Shown: positions 23,795-38,000 of the stretch, one piece after another
Numbering within the stretch: position 1 is the stretch's first letter
Layout of the letters: every line of letters starts with the position of its first letter
NCBI GenBank assembly: GCA_947044365.1
Contig: OX345653.1
Coordinates: 336,001 to 400,000, forward strand
Origin: Petrosia ficiformis
Lineage: Eukaryota > Porifera > Demospongiae > Haplosclerida > Petrosiidae
Direction: 5' to 3'
DNA length: 64,000 bases
Program-made: the position numbers and the translations under genes
The notes under the pieces: generated by a model
The model's input: only the letters and a program-made list of their open reading frames with translations
Databases searched by the model: none
What the model was told of the DNA's origin: nothing

Positions 23795-24321
23795 TGTTCT
23801 TCTCCTATTATGAGATTACAATTGACTAACTGAAGAGCAGTGTAGATAGTCTACTGTGCAAAACACTAGACTGATTTTTCCAACAATAACAAAATCTGTA
23901 ACTTCTCTTGTAAAACAGAAGAAAGGACTGCAAAAAACCAATAGTTCTACTGATACAGCAACTGTGATCAATGTTCTAATGAGATCAAAAACACCTTGTT
24001 ATGAATACTGTTTGAAGTGTGGTGTATATTATGAATGCCAAACATTTTTAAGGCAGGAAGACAGCTTTTGTGTGGTTTCCAGACAACAGACAGGCGTCCT
24101 AATTAGTAATAATAATATTCATGATTAGCTATTGTAAATTCCAATTTGTTTCCATAGACACATATTGGAATGTACTAATGACCTATTATATAATCACTTG
24201 GCGGGAAAATTGACTCTACCCCCATTCTCTTTTTGGACTCAAGAATAAATTTCAAAGTTAGTATATGTGTTAATATGTTGACTTGACCTGTCTATATGTT
24301 ATCTAAATTACAGTCTATAAT
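23795..24321. promoter_or_regulatory. Shared head-to-head promoter region, atrophin (-) and SMC4 (+)
   Basis: Only 527 bp separate the two start codons, so both 5' leaders and promoters must lie here. It contains an E2F-like site TTGGCGGGAAAA at 24198-24209, about 115 bp before the SMC4 ATG, and a CHR-like TTTCAAA near 24248. SMC4 is a cell-cycle gene in other animals, so an E2F-type site fits. A 90-codon frame at 23856-24128 has no recognisable features and is probably chance. Confidence 0.6.
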
Positions 24322-27300
24322 ATGGAATGCCCTGAAACTCCTCAACCAGCAGCTGAGCCTGGCAATGAGGAGAGTTCAGACATTCATCGGTTAATGATAA
24401 CAAAAATTGTATGTGAGAATTTCAAATCTTATGCTGGAGTGAAGGAATTAGGTCCATTTCACAAGGTTAGTGTTATAATTGAAAGGAGTATATATTTCGT
24501 ATATACATAATGTATTATATATATATATGTGTGTATTTGTGTGTGTGTGTGTGTGTATATATATTTATATATATGTGTGTCAAAGTTTATCTCAACAAGC
24601 AGTTTCAGAATTTAATCACAAAAGAACAAATTATGTATTTGTGTGTGTTGTACTTGTAAAATATCTTGTATTGCTGAAATTCTACAACTAGTTAGTTATA
24701 TTTCATCCTAATACAGTCAAGTGGACGGTTAGTGTACCTTCCCACTAGATTTTAATTGGTCAATCGTTGTCAAAAGATGTTGCAATCCTCTCCTGAATTA
24801 CTTTATAGTTTCATAATACCCATATTCAGTTCCATTGCATTTTAATTCTTCAATCATTACATGTGACATCATTAGGGTAATGAATAATTAATTATGTAAA
24901 TATTTCCCTCCTGGATTCATAGTCATTATCTCACTAGCCCCTATTATATTGTTGATCATTGAACAAACACTGACTAATCTCCTTATATCATCATATTCAG
25001 TTGACATTCACTTAGTAATTTCCTATGTTGATAACATGTTATGTAATTGTTTGAGGTAAATAGATTCCAATAAAGAGGATATTAGACTTATTACTACATT
25101 AAGGGAATTCAACATCCTTCCTATTTGAGAGTAATTCTTAAGTTGTAGTGTTGTTTAGGTGACAATAATTGCTAGTTTTAGTTTTAGTTATAGTATGAAC
25201 AAATTTAGTGATTAAATTCTTACTAAAATAGTTATATATGTATATACTTGTAGATCTAACAATGTAACTAACTAAAAAGTGCCTTTGGCTAATTTTCATT
25301 TTATAGTTACAGTAGACTAGTATACCTGTAGTTTAGTTAATTAGAAGTCACAATGCCTTCTTAAAAGGGGTTATAGTTATAGTTATAGTAAACCTGTAGT
25401 TTAGTTAATTAGGAGTCACAATGCCTTCTTAAAAGGGGTTATAGTTATAGTTATAGTATACCTGTAGTTTAGTTAATTAGGAGTCACAATGCCTTCTTAA
25501 AAGGGGTTATAGTTATAGTTATAGTAAACCTGTAGTTTAGTTAATTAGAAGTCACAATGCCTTCTTAAAAGGGGTTATAGTTATAGTTATAGTAAACCTG
25601 TAGTTTAGTTAATTAGAAGTCACAATGCCTTCTTAAAAGGGGTTATAGTTATAGTTATAGTAAACCTGTAGTTTAGTTAATTAGAAGTCACAATGCCTTC
25701 TTAAAAGGGGTTATAGTTATAGTTATAGTTATAGTAAACCTGTAGTTTAGTTAATTAGGAGTCACAATGCCTTCTTAAAAGGGGTTATAGTTAATTAGTT
25801 ATAGTTATAGTAAACCTGTAGTTTAGTTAATTAGAAGTCACAATGCCTTCTTAAAAGGGGTTATAGTTATAGTTATAGTATACCTGTAGTTTAGTTAATT
25901 AGGAGTCACAATGCCTTCTTAAAAGGGGTTATAGTTATAGTATACCTGTAGTTTAGTTAATTAGAAGTCACAATGCCTTCTTAAAAGGGGTTATAGTTAT
26001 AGTTATAGTATACCTGTAGTTTAGTTAATTAGAAGTCACAATGCCTTCTTAAAAGGGGTTATAGTTATAGTAAACCTGTAGTTTAGAAGGCATTTGAAAA
26101 TTACCATCACGTTTCTCATTGCTTGAGGCAACGCATGTTACAACAACAGCATGACTTGTCAACATGGTTGTTCACTACGATACAACGTGTACATGTAATC
26201 TTCCATTGATATAAAGTGATATATCCATTTGTTAGTGTCAGGGAGTCTTATGTTATATACAAGCATGTAACTGTATTATACCAAGTGATAATTATTAAAC
26301 ACTGTTCATGTATGTGAGTGTTATGTATAATGTATTGGTGTTGACTATGTAGTCATATTTAACTAATTGTTATATTTTTGGCAACACAAGCCTACTTGTT
26401 TTCATTAAAATGTTTGCACAGCTGAGTTGCTATATATAGTTATGTGAAGGTGTATGTACAAATTATCATAGTATACTATAAGGTATATATATCATGTGGT
26501 GTCTATTTTCTAGTAATATAATATGTGATAGTTTATTTTCAACAGTAGTTTATTAGGGGTGTTTGGTTGAGAGCATACCACTTGAGGGAGGAGTCTTAGA
26601 TAATCCCCTTTGGTTTGGGAATTTCTACTTATAGTTTTCAAAATTACAAGTTGAAAATTGTCTCAAGTTATTAACACATTGAAGTGTGTGTTATTACATT
26701 GTTTGTATTTTAATGTGAAACTAACATCAATATTCCTTTCTTATGAAAATCTATTATTATTATCATTTATGGAGTCATCAGTTGTGCATTGTCAATCCTT
26801 ATAAGATAGTATACAACCATTGTCACAACATTAGTCCATTCTCCACTCACTCCATTGTTATATCATATATACATCCATTTGTCCATTGTTATATCATATA
26901 TACATCCATTGTCCATTGTTATATCATATATACATCCATTGTCCATTGTTGTATCATATATACATCCATTGTCCATTGTTATATCATATATACATCCATT
27001 TGTCCATTGTTATATCATATATACATCCATTTGTCCATTGTTAGATCATATATACATCCATTGTCCATTGTTATATCATATATACATCCATTGTCCATTG
27101 TTATATCATATATACATCCATTGTCCATTGTTAGATCATATATACATCCATTGTCCATTGTTATATCATATATACATCCATTGTCCATTGTTATATCATA
27201 TATACATCCATTGTCCATTGTTAGATCATATATACATCCATTGTCCATTGTTATATCATATATACATCCATTGTCCATTGTTATATCATATATACATCCA

Positions 27301-30300
27301 TTTGTCCATTGTTATATCATATATACATCCATTTGTCCATTGTTATATCATATATACATCCATTTGTCCATTGTTAGATCATATATACATCCATTGTCCA
27401 TTGTTATATCATATATACATCCATTTGTCCATTGTTAGATCATATATACATCCATTGTCCATTGTTATATCATATATACATCCATTGTCACATCTTATTA
27501 AACAATAACCACAAGACTAGTCCTTTGTCCATTTATATACCATTAGTCCATTCACACATCCATTACTATACTGTTACCACATCTGTACAATACACCCATT
27601 ACTCAATCATTTGTTTACCCAGTGTTTCTCTTCCATTGTTGGTCCCAATGGAAGTGGTAAATCCAATGTCATTGATTCTATGCTCTTCGTATTTGGATAT
27701 CGAGCAAAAAAAATCCGTTCCAAAAGTGTCTCTGTTTTAATACATAACTCAGAACATCATCAAAACATTAAGAGCTGTACTGTCAGCGTCTATTTTCAAA
27801 ACATCATTGATTTGGTAAGATGTGGGTCACTATGGTTACAATATCATTCTATACTTATGTAATTATCTACTGATCAAGTTCATGTAACCATGATGTCAGT
27901 AACAGATGTATCTGTTGCATAATGTTATGTAAGGGTGTTATTACCACTGGCAATTGAATATGGTTTCTAATTACATGTATTGGGGAATTTATAATTAATC
28001 ACCCTACAACATGAGCTCATTATAAATTCATAGAATTGCTATGGAAACATGTAAACTATACATATGTGTATATAGTCCAAATCAAAGCTTACTTTCAGAT
28101 GCAGTTCACACATACAGCATAATTAGTACTAATTACCACAGAGAGTGAACATTGGTATATATCACACATACACTTATTTAAAAATATGACTTTATGATGA
28201 GTTCAGTTGAAGTCAGTTCCACTTTATTCTTGTATCATTATTATTATTATTTCATATATAAACATATGTTGGTCATTTAATCATCTGTGCCAAATCATTC
28301 TTCCTTTCAGCCAGGGGATGATTTTAAACCAATCCCAGGAAGCCAGTTTGTGGTTTCAAGAACAGCAAACAAAGACAACACCTCCCACTATCAACTCAAT
28401 GGAAGGAAGGTACCATTCAAGGAAATAGCAATTCTGTTGAGAGATAGTGGGATAGATTTAGACCACAATAGATTCTTAATATTACAGGTATGGTAGGTAG
28501 CACACAGTTGTATGGGTTTAATTAACTACAATGTTTACATATTAAACAGAATGTATATGTGGTTTATTAAATAACCTATCATGGATTTCCCAATCACTTA
28601 TACATAACTTATGATGTCCTTATATGGTGTGTAATGTAATCATGATATGTTTTCTATTATTATTATTGTATTTTAATTATAAAAATTAGTAAACTATTAC
28701 TGAATTTCTTGTCCAGGTTGACTTCATAAAAACATCCATAACTATTTTGAAATGACTAACAGAATTTTTTATTATACACCATTTTCATATTGTCTTTCTC
28801 ATTCTGTTGTGTGTTTGTTAAATTTCAATCTATTTGTTTGACTCACTGGTATTAAAAATATATACTATAGTACTTTGATGTCATTAAGAGATTTAATAAA
28901 ATGTTCGCTAGCTAGAGGAATCCTTCCCTAATCAGTGTCAATACATTACTTACAGGGTGAAGTGGAACAGATAGCTCTAATGAAACCCAAGGCCCAAACA
29001 GAACATGATGAAGGTATGTTGGAGTTTCTTGAAGACATTGTGGGTACTAGCCAATATAAGCAACCTATTGATGAATTGGGAATAAAAGTTGAAGAACTCA
29101 ACGAGTGTCGTGGAGAAAAGGTGATTATGTCATTGAGAGCTAAGATAGACAGGATGGCTTATTCAATTGAACTTGTATGGATTACAGTGAATATTTAAAT
29201 TCAATTTGGATTAATTGAATCAAAATATAATGAAGGATATCATTACATGCATTTAGTGTATTTGTGTGTGTGAAGTACACACATGAGTGTAGTAAAGGTT
29301 TAACTGTTAATTAATGATCTGTATGTTTAGGAAACATGAGATATGTGACCAAATTTGCAAAAGGTATCTTTTCCCAGAAAATAATTTTGTTCAAATACTC
29401 CCTTCAATTGTTTGTTATACTGGTATTTGTATAGCAAGTCAACGAAATTTGATAACCTACATGTATTATTAAGCTTCTTAGATATCAAATTTTGTTAGTT
29501 TCCTGTACAAATCAGTTGAATAGTGAGTGATTAAAGATCAAATTGTTTTGTGGGAAAGGTCTCTTGCAATTTGATCACCTTTTTAATCATTAAATTGAAG
29601 ATGATACAACACTATCGTATCCTGGTGTTTGATAGCACTCTCAATTTTTAATTTTAGCTAAATAGAGTCAAAGTTGTTGAAAAGGAGAAAAATGAATTAG
29701 AGGGTGCTAAAAAGGAAGCGGAAGAATATCTGGCAATGAAGAAGGATATTGCTTTGAAACAATACAGACTTTATGAACTTTATAAGTTTGAATGTGTAGA
29801 GTTTGAGAGCAGAGCTAAAGAGAAGAGAGATGAAGTACAATTGAAAGTAAATGAAGTTAAAGATATGGCAAAGGAAAGCCAAGAGGAAATTAATCTTAAG
29901 ACGAAACAACAGAAGAAACTTAGCAAGTATGTTGATAGAGAAGAGATATAGGGGAAGCAGATTGATGGATGAATGGATGGGTGGGTGAATGGATAGATGG
30001 ACAAATGGGTGAGTGGTATGAATGGATAGGTGAATTGATGAACAGATAGATAATATATAGATAGATAAATAGATAGATAAATAGATGGACAATTAGACAG
30101 ACGGATGAAAAGACACAGAACTATGCTATAGTTATGGTTGCAAATATACTACCTTATTGTAGATTGTATGAACAACACAGTGAGAAACGTGACAAGGCAA
30201 AGTCTATTCTGACATCTTGTGAGCAAAGGGATGTTAGAGTCAGACAAGAAATCAAAAATGCTAAAGCTCAATATAAAAAGATCACAAAAAATTTGGAAAA

Positions 30301-33300
30301 AGAAATTGAAAAAATGAAAGAATTTGAGACAGCTCCAGAGAGATGTACCAAAGAAATAGAAGAATTTAAACAGAAAATGAAGATATTGGAGGTTAGTCAG
30401 CTGCAAATAGATATTTATCATTTATGTATGTATTCAGAAAAGGAAAATAGAAGCTGAAGACAAATTATCTGAAGTGATGGCAAGTTAGTTTCAATGTATT
30501 ATCAACCTCATATGTGTATATATATTGTGTGTCTATCTATACATTTGTATCTATCTATCTACACATGGACATACATGAATATGTTTACATAACGTGCATG
30601 ATTGTTTGTGACAGTTCAGTCACTCATGAAATATGACAATGATTTGTTTTTTAATCTAAATATACATTTACATACATGTACATGCACATTTGTACATACA
30701 TGGACATACATATACATACATGAACATGTACATTTGTACATACATGTACATGTACATGTGTACATACATGTACATGTACATACATGTACATGCACATTTG
30801 TACATACATGGACATTCCTATATCAATTAATTTTGATATACACTTCTCTTATACAAACACTAGCCCACAGGCTCACTTAGATAGTATCTAAATTATGTTT
30901 TAATGTGTAGGTCTTAAAGAAGACACACAAGAGCTTCAAGATGAGAAAGAGGTGGGTCTTGGCAGCTGCAAATATTTTTACTTCTGTGTTATGTTGTATA
31001 CTAGTTTGTATTTCTATGGCTGCTTAAAAGATCACAAGATTTGAATTTTAAATATTATGTATATTGAAGCAGTCTTGATGAAGTGGTTACCTTGGAATAC
31101 TCACTGTTCAACTGGAAGCCAATAATCCAGGAAGAACAGCCATTATCATAAATACAGTGTTTCCCCCCAAATAAATATTAGGGATGTATCAGTGGTACAT
31201 TATAACAGAATATTTTTCATCATAAACTTTAAAATTAAAAATTGAAGAGTAAGACTAAAAGAGTACCAAGGTACCATCTTTTGGAGTCCACACTGTATAA
31301 ATGTACCTAGTATGTATTCATATATAGAATTGTCAGATAAGCATTTCATTAAAAATAGTATTTCCTAATGACCTTGCTTTGTCATTTGTAATCATAGCAT
31401 GTGTACATATTTGCATACATATTAATATCATGTTTATAAGTGTTGTTCTTATGTTAACAATAACAATTATTTGTGCTCAATTGATCTTTTAGGTTTTGGA
31501 AAACAAGCTAGTAGGATTGAGTCAGAACGTCAACCAGACAAAATCAAAGGTAATGTCTATAACCTATTTAATGTATTCATGAACAAATACATTTATATGT
31601 GGCTCCGTGTTATGTCCACTTCCTCATGGGCTTGGGATGTGCCAACTTGCCTAAAATAGAAGTTTATTTGATAGTTATAGTGACTTTGTAATTAATATGC
31701 ATTTACTAATTATATGTTTACATCTTAGCTTGATGTATCAGTAGCCGAGCTTGAATTATATCGTGATAAATGTACAGCTGGAGAAAGACAGCTGAAAGAT
31801 GCAAAAGAACAACACAAAACTACAAAAGACTCAACGACTAAGAAACAGAGGTCAGTATATATCTTATATTAGCTGTAAGGACAGCCAACAAACTAGATCT
31901 CAAGTTGTCTTCAATCTATGGCCCAAAGAGTTCCTTATTTGGTATGCCATTGTCCCCGATCTGTGGCCCCAAAGAGCTCCTTATTTGGTATGCCATTGTC
32001 CCCGATCTGTGGCCCCAAAGAGCTCCTTATTTGGTATGCCATTGTCCCCGATCTGTGGCCCCAAAGAGCTCCTTATTTGGTATGCCATTGTCCCCGATCT
32101 GTGGCCCCAAAGAGCTCCTTATTTGGTATGCCATTGTCCCCTATCTGTGGTCCCAAAGAGCTCCTTATTTGATATGCCATTGTCCCCGATCTGTGGCCCC
32201 AAAGAGCTCCTTATTTGATATGCCATTGTCCCCTATCTGTGGCCCCAAAGAGCTCCTTATTTGGTATGCCATTGTCCCCTATCTGTGGCCCCAAAGAGCT
32301 CCTTATTTGATATGCCATTGTCCCCTATCTGTGGCCCCAAAGAGCTCCTTATTTGGTGCTGTGCAATTTGCTTTTATATTGGTATTGAGTAGTAGATAAT
32401 TGACTCAAGGTGTATTCCCAAATGATTCATTATTGAGTAAGTGGTACACACTTCAAAAGAATCACAACTACTCTTGTACACAGATAACATCATTATAATT
32501 ATAGTTTATGTTGACTTACAGTTGGTATGTGAATCATCAATACACTGATTGTATGTGGTCTTGTCCCAGTCAAAATGTCCAGTAGTCAGCTCAATATTTC
32601 CATACCAATGTATCATTGTACCACTGATTGTATACCTACAGGGATTGGCAGAGCATGGAACAATCACTTTCCTCCAAGAAGAAAGAGTTAGTTCAGTGTG
32701 AGAAAGAGCTGGAGACTATAAGTGTCACTGCAGAAAATAAATCCCATCAACTTCGAAACACCAGAAGTCAAGTAGAAGAGGCTAGGAGCTCTTTGCAATC
32801 TCACCGGAGCAGGTAGAGATGATTTGATATATAACGACCTTTGTCTTTAATATTTCTACTACTCAGAGGTCAGGTTCTGGATTCACTTATGAAACAAAAG
32901 TTATCTGGAGCTATTCCTGGCATATGTGGTCGACTGGTTAGTTCTTTAGTTTCTGAATACGATAAAGGAGTGTAAAATTGATCTCTCTGATTTGACTACA
33001 CAAATCGTTTCATTTATATACTGACAAACCGATGAAGAACAGACAAAATATAACAAATTATATTGATAGTGGAAAAACAAACAATATTCATATACAATAG
33101 AGAATAATAAACATTAATAATAGAGAAAAATAAACAATACAGTATATGAAACAACACTATTCTGTTAGTACAATTGAGTTTGTCAGCTCTGGAGACTAAT
33201 GTATGCATGTGTGTGTGTGTGTGTGTGTGTTCATCACTTGACACTTGAAACTAATTAGTGTTGATATAAGGTCATGCTGTAACAACACTGGTAGTTTCTC

Positions 33301-34924
33301 CTCTCCACAATCACTATTATTAACTAGCTGTAATAAGCCAAATGGTGAAGGAACTCCTAATCAAATTCATTATTCATTTTCAGGGAGATTTGGGGACTAT
33401 TACTGATAAATATGATGTTGCTATTAGTACAGCATGTGGAGCTTTAGATAATGTTGTAGTGGACAATATGGAGACTGCTGTTAAGTGTGTTCAGTTCTTG
33501 AAAGAGAATAATGTTGGAACTGCTACATTCATTGGACTGGAAAAGGTCCATGTAAATATATGTATGTATATAACTATACATGTACATGTATGTGTATGTA
33601 TGTATGTAATTATTATGTAATGTATTTATATATGTATGTAATTACATATACCTGTATATTATGTTGCTTCTATGTGTAATTTATACTTAAATGTTTCTTA
33701 TGTCAGTTGGAAGTTTGGAGAAAGCAAGCTACAAGTAAAATCTCCACGTAAGTATGCATAGCAATGGAGATAACATCAATATTATTGTATGATCACATGA
33801 TCAATGTGATATAATCACATGATCAATATTGTATAATCACATGATTAATATTTTATATTTGTATAATCACATGATCAGTATTGTATAGTCACATGATCAA
33901 TATTGTATAGTCACGTGATTAATATTGTATAATCACATGATCAATATTGTATAATCACGATTAATATTTTATATTTGTATAATCACATGATCAGTATTGT
34001 ATAGTCACATGATCAATATTGTATAGTCACGTGATTAATATTGTATAATCACATGATCAATATTGTATAATCACATGATTAATATTTTATATTTGTATAA
34101 TCACATGATCAGTATTGTATAGTCACATGATTAATATTGTATAGTCACATGATTAATATTGTATAATCACATGATCAATATTGTATAATCACATGATTAA
34201 TATTTTATATTTGTATAATCACATGATCAGTATTGTATAGTCACATGATCAATATTGTATAGTCACGTGATTAATATTGTATAATCACATGATCAATACT
34301 GTATAATCCACATGATTAATATTTTATATTTGTATAATCACATGATCAGTATTGTATAGTCACATGATTAATATTGTATAGTCACATGATTAATATTGTA
34401 TAATCACACGATCAATATTGTATGATCACATGATATTTATTCTGACAGGCCTCAAAATGTGCCTCGTTTGTTTGATCTCATTCAAGTAAAAGATCCTAAA
34501 TATCTTACTGCTTTTTATTTTGCTCTTCGGGACACACTTGTGGCTGATCACTTAGATCAAGCAACTCAGATAGCTCTACAAGTAAATGATATAACATCTC
34601 TCATTACATATTTATAGTACTAGACACATGATATAATACATGTACTACACAAAGTTGAGAGGACATGAAAGATATCAGGATATCCTAATTATACACTGAC
34701 CACAATGTCATGTTAGAAGTATTCATTGACTTGTTCATAAACAGTGTTTGTGTAGTCACTTGATTATGAGATAAGAATCTCTTCTTTAGGGCTCAACAAG
34801 ACATCGTGTCGTTACACTAGAAGGACAATTAATTGATACATCAGGTATACACATATGTACATACATACATGTACATACATACGTACATACATACATACAT
34901 ACATACGTACGTACATACATGTAC

Positions 34925-34959
<35 letters not shown>

Positions 34960-34989
34960 CCTACATACATTCATACATACATACATACA

Positions 34990-35020
<31 letters not shown>

Positions 35021-38000
35021 GTACATACATGTACATACATACATACATGTACATACATGTACATACATTATCTCACTTTAGGTACAATGAGTGGAGGAGG
35101 TACAAAAGTTATGAAAGGCAGAATGTCTTCAAAAGTACATTCAGATTTCACACCACAACAGTTAGTACATCTGGAAAACAAGCTGAAAGAAGATGAGCAA
35201 TCTGCTGAGGTGAGAAGAATAGACCACCCTGTTGTGTTTAGTTATTATTAGAACTGTGTAGGAATATAATAATACAAAATTACAACTGAGAGAGAAAGTA
35301 AGGACATTGAAAAATGAGATAAGTGATAATGAAAAACAAATAAAACAGTTGAAGAGAGATGTGCAGGTGAGATACATGTAGTCAATGAATGGATGGATGG
35401 GTGGGTGGATGGATGTATGGATGTATGTATGTACATGTATGTATGGATGTATGTATGTATGTATGTATGTACATGTATATCTGTATGTATGTATGTACAT
35501 GTATATCTGTATGTATGTATATATGTATGTATATGATTATATGTATATGTATGGCAGATAGGTAGAGGAATGGATCGATTTGACTACACAATACATACAT
35601 ATATAATATTAATGTTATGATAGGTTTTAAAGGAACAAGAGAAAGGATTACTAGAAAGGATTAAAGACTTGGAAAAGCAGGACACACTGAGTACAATTAA
35701 TCCTGAAGAACTTGCCAAACTTGAAAAACAGGTTCAAGAGAACCAGGAAGGTATGAAGAGCAGACATCCATAGTACTTACTCAAATACTCACACATACTT
35801 GTACACAAGTACCAAAGTACTTATTACATACTTAACTACTCCTTGACCATGGGGTATAAGTCTATTGACACTAAAAATGAGATTGTGATAGAAAGTGATA
35901 AGAGAGATGCTTAAAGATTGTTTTAATTTCCTATAGAGTATGATACAGCCTTCATTGCTGCAGATGCAATCAAGAGTATGGTACAAGGGTGAGTTAATAT
36001 AATAAATAATACTCTTTTTAGTTTTAATCCGGTAGACTCCATGAAGAGATAATGATTATAGGAGGTACTCGCATCCAACAACAACAGGTCTGTAAGTATG
36101 TGTTTCCATGACGATTTGTTTCCATGGTGATATATTTTTAATAGGCACATGTGGATAAAGTGAAGAAGGAAATTGATCAAACTATTGTAAATATTAATAA
36201 AGCCACAGTGACCATTAAATCTTCTGAAAGGTGAGAAATAGAACTACATGTGTTCCTTTAATTAATTATAATTAATTATAATTAATTATAATTAATGTTT
36301 AATTAATTACGTTTAGGAATGCTAAAAAATGTGAAAATAAAATGAAGTCACTTGAAAGTGAACAGTCAAATACTGAAAAGAAAACCGAAGAATTGTTTGC
36401 AGAGCTTACCAATCTGGAAGAGGAGGCAAAAGAAGCCATTGATAAACAAGAAACAGCTGAGGTTTGTGATAGATGGATCTTGCCATGGATGGATAGATGG
36501 ATGAATGGATGGATGGATGGGTGGATGGATAGATGGATGGATGGATTGATGGGTGGATGGATGGATGGATGGATAGATGGATGGGTGGATGGATGGATGG
36601 ATGGATGGATGGATGGATGGATGGATGAAAAGATTGGTGAGGGTCATTATGTTGACTTGTACCACATTTTACATGGATACATGTATTTTAATATCTTGCA
36701 GACGGCCTTGAAAGAGATTGGAGATCAATTGTCTGAAATGAAGACCGAGTTACAATCCATTGAGAGTCAACAGAGAGAAGTCAATGAAGAATTACTTGAT
36801 TTGAATCATGAGTTGGAGAGATATAGTATAAAAGTGAAAGAGAATCAACAAAAAATAAAACACTTTAATAACGAGGTTAGTAATATCATCATCATTTCTG
36901 ATCTATCTATCCATCCATTCATCTATCTATCTATCCATCCATCCATCCATCTATCTATCCATCCATCCATCTATCTATCTATCCATCCATCCATCCATCT
37001 ATCCATCCATCCATCCATCCATCCATCCATCCATCCATCCATCCATCTATCCATCCATCCATCCATCTATCTATTCACTTCTCTATGTATCAATCCATCA
37101 ATTTATCACATTAGTATATCCATCCATCTATCCATACATTAACATTTCCATCTATCTATCCATCTCCCTGTCTATCGATCGATCTATCTATTCTATCCAT
37201 TCAAGATTGCTAAGCTACCACTGGAGCAAGACGACAAAGAAGAGCTCAGTGAAGAAGAATTAGAGAAAGTTGACAAGAAGGAAGGAGAATATCAAATCAC
37301 CATGTTAGAAGAGAGACTCAAACAAATGACACCAAATATGGGTGCCATTGAAGAATATAGAAAAAAGGTATAAAGAGTATTAGGGAAGATAGAAGATATA
37401 GTTATATATATACATAATTATTACACATAATTATGAATAGAATTAGGAATTGGTTCTTGTATTGCAGGAAGAGTCCCATCAAAGCCGACTAAAAGAACTG
37501 GATGCCATTACGAGTGACAGAGATAACGCTCGTAGAGAATTTGAGGCTCTCAGGAAGAAACGGTTGGATGAATTTATGACTGGGTTCTCTGTGATTACCA
37601 GTAAACTGAAAGAAATGTATCAGGTAAATACAATAACAGTTCATATTACTAAATATAAAGCACTGTGTCATCAATTGAGCCTCTCCCAGAGGGTACTGCA
37701 GTTAGTATGTGTGGCATGTGATGGAAATCCAGTGCTCCAGTAGATCAATGCATTTTTTATATATAGATGATCACGTTGGGTGGAGATGCTGAGTTAGAAC
37801 TGGTGGATAGTCTAGACCCATTCTCAGAGGGGATCGTGTTTAGTGTTAGACCACCAAAGAAAAGTTGGAAAAATATTTCAAATTTATCAGGTGGAGAGAA
37901 GACGCTTAGCTCACTAGCTTTGGTAAGAATGATATCTCATGATAGTTATAACATGTTATTATATGGGGATCATTTTCTTTTGTAGGTATTTGCGCTTCAT

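Larger units (their letters stand above)
24466..27622 (+). other. SMC4 intron 1 (3.2 kb), repeat-rich
   Basis: It begins with short (TA)n/(GT)n at about 24505-24580. It then holds a reverse copy of the dispersed repeat, the 62-bp minisatellite and the 30-bp minisatellite, which stops about 130 bp before exon 2. The parts between show no coding sequence. Confidence 0.8.

Noticed and set aside
23856..24128. 90-codon plus-strand frame in the atrophin-SMC4 promoter gap
   Set aside because: No recognisable domain, and it lies in the only space available for both promoters.
25320..26090. Possible CRISPR array because of regular repeats of about 62 bp
   Set aside because: The whole unit repeats without unique spacers, and the context is a eukaryotic intron; it is a minisatellite.
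26743..27508. 231-codon Ile/His/Tyr/Pro repeat frame
   Set aside because: Translation of the 30/31-bp minisatellite within SMC4 intron 1.
31799..32399. 164-codon repeat protein containing [15 protein letters not shown] units
   Set aside because: Three frames of one 46-bp minisatellite in an SMC4 intron; the open frames follow from the unit, not selection.
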